Below are positions 36,919-47,647 of a stretch of 64,000 bases of DNA, one piece after another (position 1 is the stretch's first letter; each line of letters begins with the position of its first letter). The DNA is from Actinostola sp. cb2023 (taxonomy: Eukaryota; Cnidaria; Anthozoa; Actiniaria; Actinostolidae). The translations under genes and the position numbers were made by a program. Below the pieces are notes generated by a model. The model had not been told where the DNA came from. It did no database searches and saw nothing but the letters and a program-made list of their open reading frames with translations. Location of the stretch: NCBI GenBank assembly GCA_033675265.1, contig JAUJYZ010001508.1, forward strand, positions 57,501 to 121,500. Reading direction: 5' to 3'.

Positions 36919-39775
36919 GTAGGGTAAGGCAAGGTACAGTCAGATATAGTAGGTTGGGAAGAGTAAGGTAAGTTACAGTAAGGTAGGGTACAGTAAGGTA
37001 TAGTAGGGTAGGGTAAGAGTAAGGTAGGGTACAGTAAGGTAGGGTACAGTAAGGTAAGGTACAGTAAGTAAGGTAGGGTACAGTAAGGTAGGGTAGTAAG
37101 GTAGGTAAGGGTACAGTAAGGTAGGGTACAGTAAGGTAGGGTACAGTAAGGTAGGGTACAGTAAGGTAGGGTACAGTAAGGTAGGGTACAGTAAGGTAGG
37201 GTACAGTAAGGTAGGGTACAGTAAGGTAGGGTACAGTAAGGTAGGGTAGTAACAGGTAGGGTACAGTAAGGTAGGGTACAGTAAGGTAGGGTACAGTAAG
37301 GTAGGGTACAGTAGGTAGGGTACAGGGTACAGTAGGTAGGGTACAGTAAGGTAGGGTACAGTAAGGTAGGGTACAGTAAGGTAGGGTACAGTAAGGTAGG
37401 GTACAGTAAGGTAGGGTACAGTAAGGTAGGGTACAGTAAGGTAGGGTAGGGTACAGTAACAGGGTACAGTAAGGTAGGGTACAGGGTACAAGGTAGGGTA
37501 CAGTAAGGTAGGGTACAGTAAGGTAGGGTACAGTAAGGTAGGGTACAGTAAGGGGTAGGGTACAGTAAGGTAGGGTACAGTAAGGTAGGGTACAGTAAGG
37601 TAGGGTACAGTAAGGTAGGGTACAGTAAGGTAGGGTACAGTAGGTAGGGTACAGTAAGGTAGGGTACAGTAAGGTAGGGTAAGGTAGGGTACAGTAAGGT
37701 AGGGTACAGTAGGGTAGGGTACAGTAAGGTAGGGTACAGTAAGGTACAGTAAGGTAGGGTACAGGTAGGGTACAGTAAGGTAGGGTACAGTAAGGTAGGG
37801 TACAGTAAGGTAGGGTACAGTAAGGTAGGGTACAGTAAGGTAGGGTACAGTAGGGTACAGTAAGGTAGGGTACAGTAGGTAGGGGTAGGGTACAGTAAGG
37901 TAGGGTACAGTAAGGTAGGGTACAGTAAGGTAGGGTACAGTAAGGTAGGGTACAGGTAGGGTACAGGAGGTAGGGTACAGTAAGGTAGGGTACAGTGAGG
38001 TAGGGTACAGTAAGGTAGGGTACAGTAGGTAGGGTACAGTAGGTAGGGTACAGTAGGTAGGGTACAGTAGGTAGGTAGGGTACAGTAAGGTAGGGTACAG
38101 TACAAGGTAGGGTACAGTAAGGTAGGGTACAGTAAGGTAGGGTACAGTAAGGTAGGGTACAGTAAGGGTACAGTAAGGGTACAGTAAGGTAGGGTACAGT
38201 AAGGTAGGGTAAGGTAGGGTACAGTAAGGTAGGGTACAGTAAGGTAGGGTACAGTAAGGTAGGGTACAGTAAGGTAGGGTACAGTAAGGTAGGGTACAGT
38301 AAGGTAGGGTAGTAAGGTAGGGTACAGTAAGGTAGGGTACAGTAAGGTAGGGTACAGTACAAGGTAGGGTACAGTAAGGTAGGGTACAGGGTAAGGTAGG
38401 GTACAGTAAGGTAGGGTACAGTAAGGTAGGGTACAGTAAGGTACAGTAAGGTAGGGTACAGTAAGGTAGGGTACAGTAAGGTAGTAAGGTACAGTAAGGT
38501 AGGGTACAGTAAGGTAGGTACAGGTAGGGTAGTAGGTAGGGTACAGTAGGTAGGTAGGGTAGGTACAGTAAGTAGGGTACAGTAAGGTAGGGTACAGTAA
38601 GGTAGGGTACAGTAAGGGTAGGGTACAGTAAGGTAGGGTACAGTAAGGTAGGGTACAGTAAGGTAGGGTACAGTACAGGTACAGTAAGGTAGGGTACAGT
38701 AAGGTAGGGTACAGTAAGGTAGGGTACAGGTAGGGTACAGTAAGGTAGGGTACAGTAGGGTACAGTAAGGTAGGGTACAGTAAGGTAGGGTACAGTAGGT
38801 AGGGTACAGTAAGGTAGGGTACAGTAAGGTAGGGTACAGTAAGGTAGGGTACAGTAAGGTAGGGTACAGTAAGGTAGGGTACAGTAAGGTAGGGTACAGT
38901 AAGGTAGGGTACAGTAAGGTAGGGTACAGTAAGTAGGGTACAGTAAGGTAGGGTACAGTAAGGTAGGGTACAGTAAGGTAGGGTACAGTAAGGTAGGGTA
39001 CAGTAAGGTAGGGTACAGTAAGGTAGGGTACAGTAAGGTAGGGTACAGTAAGGTAGGGTACAGTAAGGTAGGGTACAGTAAGGTAGGGTAGGTACAGTAA
39101 GGTAAGGTAGGGTACAGTAAGGTAAGGTAGGGTACAGTAAGGTAGGGTACAGTAAGGTAGGTACAGGTACAGTAAGGTAGGGTACAGTAGGTAGAGTAAG
39201 GTAGGGTACAGTAAGGTAGGGTACAGTAAGGTAGGGTACAGTAAGGTAGGGTACAGTAAGGTAGGGTACAGTAAGGTAGGGTACAGTAAGGTAGGGTACA
39301 GTAAGTAGGGTACAGTAAGGTACAGTAGGTAGGGTACAGTAAGGTAGGGTACAGTAAGGTAGGGTACAGTAAGGTACAGTAAGGTAGGGTACAGTAAGGT
39401 AGGGTACAGTAAGGTAGGGTACAGTAAGGTAGGGTACAGTAAGGTAGGGTACAGTAAGGTAGGGTACAGTAAGGTACAGTAAGGTAGGGTACAGTAAGGT
39501 AGGGTACAGTAAGGTAGGGTAGTAAGTAGGGTACAGTAAGGGTAGGTAGGTACAGTAGGTAGGGTAGTAAGGTACAGTAAGGTAGGGTACAGTAAGGTAG
39601 GGTACAGTAAGGTAGGGTACAGTAAGTAAGGTACAGTAAGGTAGGGGTAGGGTACATAGTAAGGTAGGGTACAGTAAGGTAGGGTACAGTAAGGTACAGT
39701 AAGGTAGGGTACAGTAAGGTAGGGTACAGTAAGGTAGGGTACAGGTAGGGTACAGTAAGGTAGGGTACAGTAAGG
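36919..39775. repeat. Main GGTAGGGTACAGTAA satellite array (~2.85 kb)
   Basis: Roughly 190 units of the 15-mer with many small deletions (GGTACAGTAA, GTAGGTAGGG). The minus-strand Tyr/Cys/Thr/Leu/Pro frames of up to 894 codons exist only because the unit lacks stop codons. Confidence 0.97.
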
Positions 39776-39872
39776 TAGTCGTATTATATAAACTTACTTA
39801 TCGAAAACCGACTTGTATCTCTTGACAAACATCTTACGTAAGGCTCCATCAGGGTTTGTCAGTAGCTTACCA

Positions 39873-40063
39873 AGATGGCTTTGTCTATCACTCACCAGAC
39901 CGAGATCAAACATCGGAAAGTACCTAAGACCATTAGAGAATTATTAACCTTTGAAAGGGAAATACCGTCAGAAAAACCACCCCTACCAGATACAAAGTAT
40001 TTTGAAGTGGATACGCGGTTTCGCTGTATTTTGAAGTGGATACGCGGTTTCGCTGTATTTTGA
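39873..40063 (+). CDS. Possible short coding exon running into a satellite
   Basis: CCAAG precedes an ATG (39875) and a frame beginning MALSITHQTEIKHRKV that continues to PPLPDTKYFEV before entering a 29-bp tandem repeat. The part before the repeat looks more protein-like than its surroundings, but I recognise no family, and no downstream exon could be joined. It may be a real 5' exon whose end was invaded by repeats, or chance. Confidence 0.25.
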
Positions 40064-40180
40064 AGTGGATACGCGGTTTCGCTGTATTTTGAAGTGGATA
40101 AGCGGTTTCGCTGTATTTTGAAGTGGATACGCGGTTTCGCTGTATTTTGAAGTGGATACGCGGTTTCGCAGTTAGAAAAA
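39998..40180. repeat. 29-bp minisatellite, about 6 copies
   Basis: Units of TATTTTGAAGTGGATACGCG plus GTTTCGCTG. The flanking AAAAATCACCCCTACC and the AGTGGATACGCGG core are shared with the 56-bp minisatellite at 47650-49685, so the two arrays come from one ancestor. Confidence 0.9.
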
Positions 40181-40474
40181 TCACCCCTACCGGATACGTA
40201 GTATTATGAAATGGATAAGTGGTTTCGCAGTCAGTATCTACATCTACATTTATTGAGTCGGTAACGGTCGTTAGACATCATACACCAACTATAAAATAAT
40301 TGAACTAAAATAGTAAAATAGAATACAGAGTCTTTCACAAAGGTGCGACCATTAAAAAATGTGAAGTTATTTTTGTTAATATATATTTACAAAAAAAGAA
40401 GAAATATGCAAACAATTCCAAAAAAGAAAACAAACAAACAAACAACAACAACAACAACAAAATAATGACAAAAA

Positions 40475-40900
40475 AAAAAACGTGCCACGGCTGGGACTCG
40501 AACCCTGGACCCCCAGGTTCAAAAGAGATGAATGCCGGTAATTTATCCAAAAAAGGCCCATACTCCCAGACATTATGCTGAGTCACCGTATGTTATGTAT
40601 AGGATGAGGATTTCGGCCTCATCCGCGCTATCCGGGCATTACACCAATCAGCTTAGTGATCAAAGAGGGAGGAAACAGTCGGACCCTAGTCCCACTAAAT
40701 AACTGCCCCGCACCACTAGGCTATCGTGCACGCTTATTGATTTGGAGGACAAAATAACCTAGTGTATCCTGTGAATGGACTGTCTATTGTTGTGCAAATT
40801 ACTATGGTCCCGTGGCTCGCACTGAAACACAACGCGTTAGAAGCACAAGGCCATGCAAGGCCCGAGTTCGATTCCTCGCTGTACCGACTTTTTTTTTTTT
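40475..40900. mobile_element. Two tRNA-like (SINE-type) segments
   Basis: On the minus strand near 40485-40525, GGGTTCGAGTCCCAGCC is followed by a T-run. On the plus strand near 40855-40905, GAGTTCGATTCCTCGC is followed by a T-run. Both match the RNA polymerase III B-box/T-arm consensus plus terminator. Convincing A-boxes and full cloverleafs were not found, so tRNA-derived SINE remnants are likelier than genes. Confidence 0.4.
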
Positions 40901-41047
40901 TCTTTTTGTCTTCACGAAAATTTTTTTTACTGTTTGTTTTTATAAGAACATTTTTATACTCACAAAAATGATTATTTTAATAATGTAAAATAATTTAAAA
41001 TAACTAAAAAATGGTAAGTAGTTTTTATTAGATATATACAGACTACA

Positions 41048-41316
41048 GTCATTCTCAAAAAGGTTGTCCAGATGAGGCCGCAAAGACTACTACAACACTA
41101 CAATAAAGCCATGTGATTCATTATATGTTTTCAATTTCTGCACGCGGAACTGCGAGTTGATAACAGCGGCATTACGCTCATTTCTCACTATGCCGTGTAC
41201 TTTGGCATATCAGATTGAAATTCCACGCGAGGAAATCGAATACACAATGAATCACGTGACTTTATTGTGTATTGTAGTCAATTTTTCATCTGGACAACCT
41301 TTTTGAGAATGACTGT
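41048..41316. mobile_element. ~269-bp inverted-repeat MITE
   Basis: CAGTCATTCTCAAAAAGGTT and its exact complement AACCTTTTTGAGAATGACTG form the ends, and the match continues through GTCCAGATGA. The CAGT start next to a left-flanking TA hints at a Tc1/mariner relative, but a second TA is not directly adjacent on the right. Confidence 0.7.
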
Positions 41317-41671
41317 TACGGTTCGAATATATGAAGACATCTTCTTCTGTGTTCTCTTTCCGGTGAGTACGACTGAAAACTTATTTTTTCAAATCATTCT
41401 TTAGTTGTTAATTTTTCTCATTTATGTATTATTCGCTTGGAGTAAGACGGACCTGGATAGGCGCTAGCTATACAAATTACATTCATTATTACTATTATTA
41501 TTATTTATGAATATTTGTATTTTATATTTGTATTTTTTATTTATTTTCTAAATAATAATAAGTAATAATAATAATTATTATTATATTCCTTAGAACTGTA
41601 ACCAATTTAATAATATACATTTTAATTTGCACTGCAGTGCAAATTACTTTTTTTTCATGAATATTATTAAT

Positions 41672-41837
41672 TGGTAATCATACGATTTCTCGTTCAATTT
41701 GGAATAATTTGCACTCGTGTGTTTTTCAAAGAGCTCAAATTGCACTCGCCCTACAAGCTCGTGCAATTTTGATACTCTTTGAAAAACACACTCGTGCAAA
41801 TTATTTCCAAATTGAACTCGAAACCGTATGATTACCT
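41672..41837. mobile_element. ~166-bp hairpin MITE
   Basis: Arms of about 75-80 bp (GGTAATCATACG, TCAATTTGG, TAATTTGCAC, GTGTGTTTTTCAAAGAG) repeat inverted around a loop of a few bases. It could fold into a long hairpin. No clear target duplication. Confidence 0.7.
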
Positions 41838-42049
41838 CTACTTATCTCATTTCAGTCATTATCGTCCATGTCTGACGTCACCTATCCTAAGGGAAAGTAC
41901 AGTCACAATATACAGATAAGAGCATTGTATTTTCTTGTACCCGAGAACAGAGCGAAATTTACTAATATACGATGTCACATCAAATATATTTGAGCCGAAG
42001 TCTAAGAGGTTATATCCTCACATTTCCTAAGTTTAATTTGCAGTGGAAG

Positions 42050-42400
42050 AAAAAAGTCTTTTAGCTATGTTGCTGCTGGTCTTTGGAATAGGCTCCCTCT
42101 AAAAGTGCACCAGTCTGTTGATATTTTAAAATAGCTTTAAAAGTAAACTAAGGAACGTTGTCTTTTAGCTCTTTTTTATTCTTCTTTTTTATTTGTATAT
42201 TTATTGTTCTAAAAATTATATATAGCATTTTAATTGTACATAGGGATTTATAAATAACTATTGTAATTCTAATGTTTAATGTATAGTGTCTTTATAGTAT
42301 CTTTTTACAGTCTATTATTGAATATCACCTATCTATTATATTCAATATACATGTATATATAATTAGTTATTAGCTTTGTTAATTAGAATATTATTATATT
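42050..42400 (+). mobile_element. LINE 3' end with reverse-transcriptase C-terminus
   Basis: One frame reads KSFSYVAAGLWNRLPLKVHQ, the same terminal motif class as at 7610, then meets a stop, so the copy is decayed. AT-rich 3' sequence follows. Confidence 0.7.
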
Positions 42401-42631
42401 GCACGTTTGCTCCTGGACGATACGTGTTTAGATAAACATATTTACTTGCATACTTACTACTACAAAATGGCGGATGATATTCCATATTGAACGTAAATTA
42501 TGTTGATATCCGAGAAAGATTTACAAAAATTAATACTCAAGTAATGCTAATACAAGACTATCTTACTTTTTCGAGGAAATAAATGCCGTCTTTAGTTCCC
42601 CTTTGAATGCTGCTAATGTTGCAATAACGGT

Positions 42632-43552
42632 TTAGGCGGGGATGAGGTTTACTTTGTCGTTGAGTTCCACTGCAGTAGTTCCAGCGAGGTTGTCACAGAT
42701 GGCTTTAGATTCTTTGGATGTGCACAAGATGGTAATCCAAAAGACACAGGGAAGACATAGCACAGCCATGGACACAATAACGAGTTCATCGAAGATCTTG
42801 TTTAACGAAGCCATTGGTTCGCTGTGTTTTCGCGGAGCAAGAAGGCAAACACACACCACTACAACAACAAGAGCGGATATTGTGTTGGTAGCCATTTCTA
42901 ACAGTATGCAACATGGTTTAGACTGAACGTTTTCTTCGCTATCACTTCTCCAGAAGTAATGTCCAACTAAAACCAGTCGATTGATGATGATAATCCCAGG
43001 AATGATGAACTGAAGGGTAAGGTACACGGATCCATACGATATTACATTCATTGCCGGAATACTCAATAGTCCATTGGCAGTATCTTTCGCTGTGGTTATA
43101 TCAGGGCACCCAGGGCCTTTGCCGATGATGACGATGGGTAATCCTACCGCTGATGTGTAAAGAACTGGTGATAACAGCGCTACAGAGAAGGCGAACACGG
43201 CTACGACAATCAGTATAGCAGAGCTATGGCGCAGCTTCCATTTGCTCGTGAGTTGAGCATGTTTGACGATGGCTAGAAATGTCAAATTGAACAAGGCAAG
43301 AGCAAGACCAATTATCATTGTTTGAGGAAGTAAACTGCAGAAGCGTTCTGGCAAATACTCCACATAGATAAGACCTACAGCACTTAAAATTGGAAGCAAC
43401 GAAAACACGGCTTGAGCAGCAACGAGGTATTTCGTGTTGTCGAAATGTCGCCAATTGTCTTTCTTACAGCACACATACAGCAAGATGATGTTAGAGAGCG
43501 AACCGATCAGGTAAATCCCGACTTCAAAGTAGGCAGCCATCGATGAAGGCAT
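42632..43552 (-). CDS. Orphan seven-transmembrane (GPCR-like) receptor
   Basis: Single-exon frame of 306 residues with seven hydrophobic segments at about 10-29, 41-64, 77-98, 110-132, 173-196, 224-240 and 256-278, and short loops: the layout of a G-protein-coupled receptor at the plasma membrane. Cys72 before segment 3 and Cys149 in the second outer loop could form the conserved disulphide. Segment 5 has a central Pro (IIPGII). The usual DRY motif is replaced by IVKHAQL, and NPxxY is absent from segment 7 (LCLPCVFW), so family A membership is uncertain and the ligand unknown. AAAATGC at the start is an acceptable initiation context. The short tail has Cys and acidic residues. An alternative is another polytopic membrane protein. 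Confidence 0.8.
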   Translation of the reverse strand: MPSSMAAYFEVGIYLIGSLSNIILLYVCCKKDNWRHFDNTKYLVAAQAVFSLLPILSAVGLIYVEYLPERFCSLLPQTMIIGLALALFNLTFLAIVKHAQLTSKWKLRHSSAILIVVAVFAFSVALLSPVLYTSAVGLPIVIIGKGPGCPDITTAKDTANGLLSIPAMNVISYGSVYLTLQFIIPGIIIINRLVLVGHYFWRSDSEENVQSKPCCILLEMATNTISALVVVVVCVCLLAPRKHSEPMASLNKIFDELVIVSMAVLCLPCVFWITILCTSKESKAICDNLAGTTAVELNDKVNLIPA

Positions 43553-43559
43553 TTTGGTC

Positions 43560-44505
43560 GCTTAATTGTGGTATTTGCCAGCGTTTTCTTCTTGTTTCTG
43601 ACAACAAAGTAGAGACACTTAATAAGGGTTTAGTGCGCTCGTTTTCCTCTTCGCCTTTTCAAGTTTATGTCTCGTAACCAGCCAACCTGAAAGACGCCCC
43701 AGGTAAGTCACGCAAACACCATACAGTGCATAAGCGATTTGGGATTGATTCAAGTCTAACAAGACCAGAAAACCGTTGTTGTGAAGACATACACTTGCAA
43801 TAGAAATCTTGGAAAGTCTGCAGGCAAAAATATTATTTTTAAAATACGATTTTTCACTTTTATGGTGAAAAAATAAAATTTAGAAAACTTCCGACTTTCT
43901 CGCTCGCTGATTGGTTAATTTTTTTTATCAATAAGTGGACTGACTAATGACGCGTACAAGTGTTCGCACGATTTCGATGTCGTATTTTCTCTTAGAAAAA
44001 TATGAAAAGTCTGCATTTTCTCGGTTTTTATTAATTTGTTAATTTGTTATTAATTTTAATATTTTTTATTTTTCTTTATTTTTGTTATTGTAAAAAAAAC
44101 ACAAATTGTCATCTAGGTGCCTGTCATATTAACAATAACCTTACCTCGTGACATTGTCAAAGTAGTATGCTGATCCATACTAGTTTAGATCGAAAAAAAT
44201 AAAATAATAGAATAGAATAATAATAGAATAAACCTTAATAAGTGCTACTTAGACGAAAATCGATCTGAAAATAAGATCAATCGAATATTTATGTATAATT
44301 CTTCAGGGTCAAACCACAGTACTTAAAGTCTTTTTACGATATTCCAGACCGAAGTAATATGTTTTTAATGAATCTTTAGAGGTGTCACCATTGTCCCCAC
44401 TACTCAACCCACTGAATCGGAATACAGTTTCTTTGTATTTTGTGATTACAAGGTATCTCAATGTTTTGATTCTGTGGTAACAGCTCTGCATTGAAGACAA
44501 CTGGC
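43560..44505. other. Intergenic stretch upstream of the 7TM gene
   Basis: AT-rich unique sequence with no exon recognised. It must hold the promoter of the minus-strand 7TM gene. Confidence 0.4.
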
Positions 44506-44509
44506 TACA

Positions 44510-44695
44510 ATCAATATAATCAAATCTTGTGAAAACTCATCCCTAAATCCCCAAACTTTTACCTTCAATCTATCAGTCAATAAAATTGTTTGGTTGTAGA
44601 AACTAAAATGCTGGAAATGGGTATGGAGCAAAAGCCGCTTTCGTACTATGTGCCCATTTCGTACCCAGAGCCCGCTCGTCATGACACTTCTAAAG
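44510..44695. mobile_element. Extra copy of the 45.15-46.63 kb element end
   Basis: AAATCTTGTGAAAACTCATC and CGCTTTCGTACTATGTGCC match the ends of the neighbouring long-inverted-repeat element in direct orientation to its left arm. It appears to be a solo or deleted end. Confidence 0.65.
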
Positions 44696-45149
44696 CTCAT
44701 AAACCCTGTAATGCTCGGTCATCAAATTTTGACGACCAAGTCGTCATTAACCATGCTCATTGTATCGACCTCTTTGAGATTATTTCAGGAAGAGTCTACT
44801 GGCTACGTAGTATTTACGTTCGTTCGATTTTCAAACTAACAAGCACTTTAATACATTTATCTTCGTGTAGCCGTTTAAAATCCTATTCTGAAATAAGATC
44901 AATCGAATCTTCTCTATCTGTTTGCGAACAGGCAGGCGAAACCACAGTGTTCTAAAGTGACATCTTTCTCTGAAAAACTACCTGAATAAATTTGTTATTG
45001 TTTCTCTTGAGCCCGATAAAAATATTCCTTTGTGCCACAAAGCCCCACTGATCGAATCAGTCTGTAGCCGTTACGTATACTTTTATAATTTATGTACTTT
45101 TAGGATTCCTTTGGTGATCTCACTCTCATTTCCATGCTATAAATATATA

Positions 45150-46632
45150 TCGGAAATCATTGTGAAAATACATCCCTAAATCCGTTCGCCAGTTACTAAA
45201 AATCTTTGTTGATCTCATGAACCAATCAAATCGATCAGTTTGTTGATTTCATCAGCCAATGAAATCGCTGGTTTTGGGTCCCAAGCCAGCGACAAATAAA
45301 AATGACGAGCGGGCTTTCGGTACGAGAATTACTATGTGCCGACAGTTAGGCTTCGACCAGCGCAGTCCTGGGGACGAAAATGTGGAGCAAAAATAACCCG
45401 CGTACCCCTTCCCTTGTATTCCTTTACTCGCCTGATCAAATGGACAAACGCAACCCTACATAGGCAAACATTCGACTTCCACTTTCGTAACATTTAAATA
45501 TTCATCGCGTGTGAATTCTTTGACGCATGCAAGTTTTGCAAGACGGAATAATACAATACACTGCACAATAATTACAAGAAAGCTTGGGTTTCGTTCGTTA
45601 TAGTCTACTGAAATTATGAAGAAAGTACAAGGTGTTTTGTAATTTGTATAATTCAATGCAAATATTTCGCTTGCCTTCCCACTGATTATTCGAAATGAAT
45701 AACGCTTATTTGCGGACTTATAATCTGGGACGAAATTCAACTGAGAAGTGAAAGTTAAGAATAACATTCAAAAATGTTACTGTCATTCATCTGTATGTTG
45801 TAGTTTAATTTTTGCTTGTAATTAGCCATTAACAAAACGAGCAGGGGACTGGGAACGAGTTTATTAGAATTAATGCAATTACGAAATTAAGTTCATGACA
45901 TGAAAAAGCATGTTGAAATTAGCATCTGTGCAAAGTTTGATGTGATTTGAGCGAATTCTGTCGGAATTATAAGCTTTTGAAATTGTGTTGTCCCTCCAAA
46001 ATTTTACAGTGAATGGTTTGGATGGACAGCGTCAAAAATGTATGGGAAAATAGACATATTTGATGCCCTCTAGCGTCGTCAATATTAAGCCGAAGTTCAC
46101 CAAACTTTCCAGACTAGCTAAGTTTGATCTGCTCTCTCAGAAAATGATGCCCATTTTTGCTAGTTTCTTAATTAATTAGTTTTACGGACTAGGTCCCAGT
46201 CCCCTGCTCGTTTTGTTAATGGCTAATTATTGTGCAGTGTATTGTATTATTCCGTCTTGCAAAACTTGCATGCGTCAAAGAATTCACCACCCGATGAATA
46301 TTTAAATGTTACGAAATCGGAAGTCGAATGTTTGCCTATGTAGGGTTGCGTTTGTCCATTTGATCAGGCGAGTAAAGGAATACAAGGGAAGGGGTACGCG
46401 GGTTATTTTTGCTCCACATTTTCGTCCCCAGGACTGTGCTGGTCGAAGCCTAACTGTCGGCACATAGTACGAAAGCTGTTTTTTTGCGTCCTTGGACCCA
46501 AAACTAGCATTTTCTTCAAAATACAACCAAACATGCAATTGAGCTGACATGATAGATTGAAGGTATTTTAGTAACTGGACGGATTCAGGGATGAGTTTTC
46601 ACAAGATTTGATATATATTTTAGCAGATTTGT
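45150..46632. mobile_element. ~1.5-kb element with very long inverted repeats
   Basis: The left arm (about 45150-45572, resuming 45822-45857) and right arm (about 46192-46632) are inverted copies sharing GTGCCGACAGTTAGGCTTCG, GTGGAGCAAAAATAACCCGC and GAGCAGGGGACTGGGA. The left arm is interrupted by a segment (about 45573-45821) absent from the right arm, bounded by TAATTACAAG and CTTGTAATTA, which looks like a secondary insertion. No transposase-like frame is present. Confidence 0.78.
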
Positions 46633-46982
46633 TTTGAGATTCACCACAGGAATCCTGAAAGTTGCCTACCTTGTAATAATATACGTCCTCCGGTTGACTG
46701 ATTCCGATTCAGTGGGGGAGGGTGGGGCACAATGGTGCATATACTCGGGCTAAAAGTTATTAAAACAAATTTATTCGGTAGTTTTTAGAGAAAATGTCAC
46801 TTTATCACTGTGGTTTGCCTGTGTTTGAATACAATCTCTGTTCCACCCTTTTTCTTCGCACTAAAACAATTGAAGGATCGGACTTCATTAGCGCGTTTGT
46901 TATCACATCTATTTCTATGTTCGTGAAATTCATTCTGTATTCAAATAATCTCTCGAAATGTGTTACTTTGAAAGATCATGTG

Positions 46983-47277
46983 TTATACACCTATTCCAAA
47001 AATCGTTGTCCCCGCCAAAAGCAACAAGCAAGAAGCTGACGACCGCAAAGGGCATTGGGACTTTCTCCTTATTCATTTATTCATCCGTAGATATTTTGAC
47101 AACATGCATTTTCAAATGGCCCAATAGTTCCAAATGATTGCTATTCAACGCTCGTAGGGATAACTTCTCAAGTACCACGATAAATTAATTAATTAGGAGA
47201 TTCCCAAAGTCCTTTGCGGTCGTCAGCTTCTTGCTTGTTGCTTTCGGCTCGGACAACGATATTTGGAATAGGTGTAT
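46983..47277. mobile_element. ~295-bp MITE with ~88-bp inverted ends
   Basis: TATACACCTATTCCAAA, AAAGCAACAAGCAAGAAGCT and GACGACCGCAAAGG recur inverted at 47188-47277 with a few mismatches. The central ~110 bp is unrelated. Confidence 0.75.
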
Positions 47278-47299
47278 ATAAAAAAGCAGAGGTATTATC

Positions 47300-47645
47300 A
47301 GTAGTAGTGGATGTTTAGGACTTGGCATTTTACGTCATTTATTACATAATGTAGAGTGAGACCAGGGTGGGGGACTACAGTCATTTAACAAGTTTGAAAT
47401 TCACATCAACTACAAGATTGTGTGTTACACTCTGTAAACGTCTTCAAGTAAATGCATATTATAATGAATAGATTAACATTAAAGCCGAATTACATTTTCG
47501 CAAACATCACGGAAGTTTAATGAGTACGTGTTGTCAAATGTTGTTATCAATTGGACGCCACTCATTGAGTGATGATTGAACACAACACAATGAGCGAGAG
47601 CGGAAAGGGAAAATAAAAAAGATAACCAAAATCATAGAAATATCA
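47300..47645. other. Non-coding stretch before the 56-bp minisatellite
   Basis: Unique AT-rich sequence; nothing recognised. Confidence 0.4.
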
Positions 47646-47647
47646 CA

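Noticed and set aside
36840..39657. Minus-strand frames of 421-894 codons rich in Tyr-Cys-Thr-Leu-Pro
   Set aside because: They are translations of the GGTAGGGTACAGTAA satellite, which has no stop codon on that strand. There is no start context, domain or splice structure.
36919..39775. Internal telomere repeat
   Set aside because: GGTAGGGTACAGTAA contains GGG but is not TTAGGG or a known telomere unit, and it sits between unique flanks.
40475..40900. Functional tRNA genes
   Set aside because: B-box-like T-arms and T-runs are present, but no complete cloverleaf with anticodon and A-box could be built.
44590..44955. 121-codon plus frame
   Set aside because: Its first part is the repeated end of the 45-46.6 kb element, and the remainder matches nothing.
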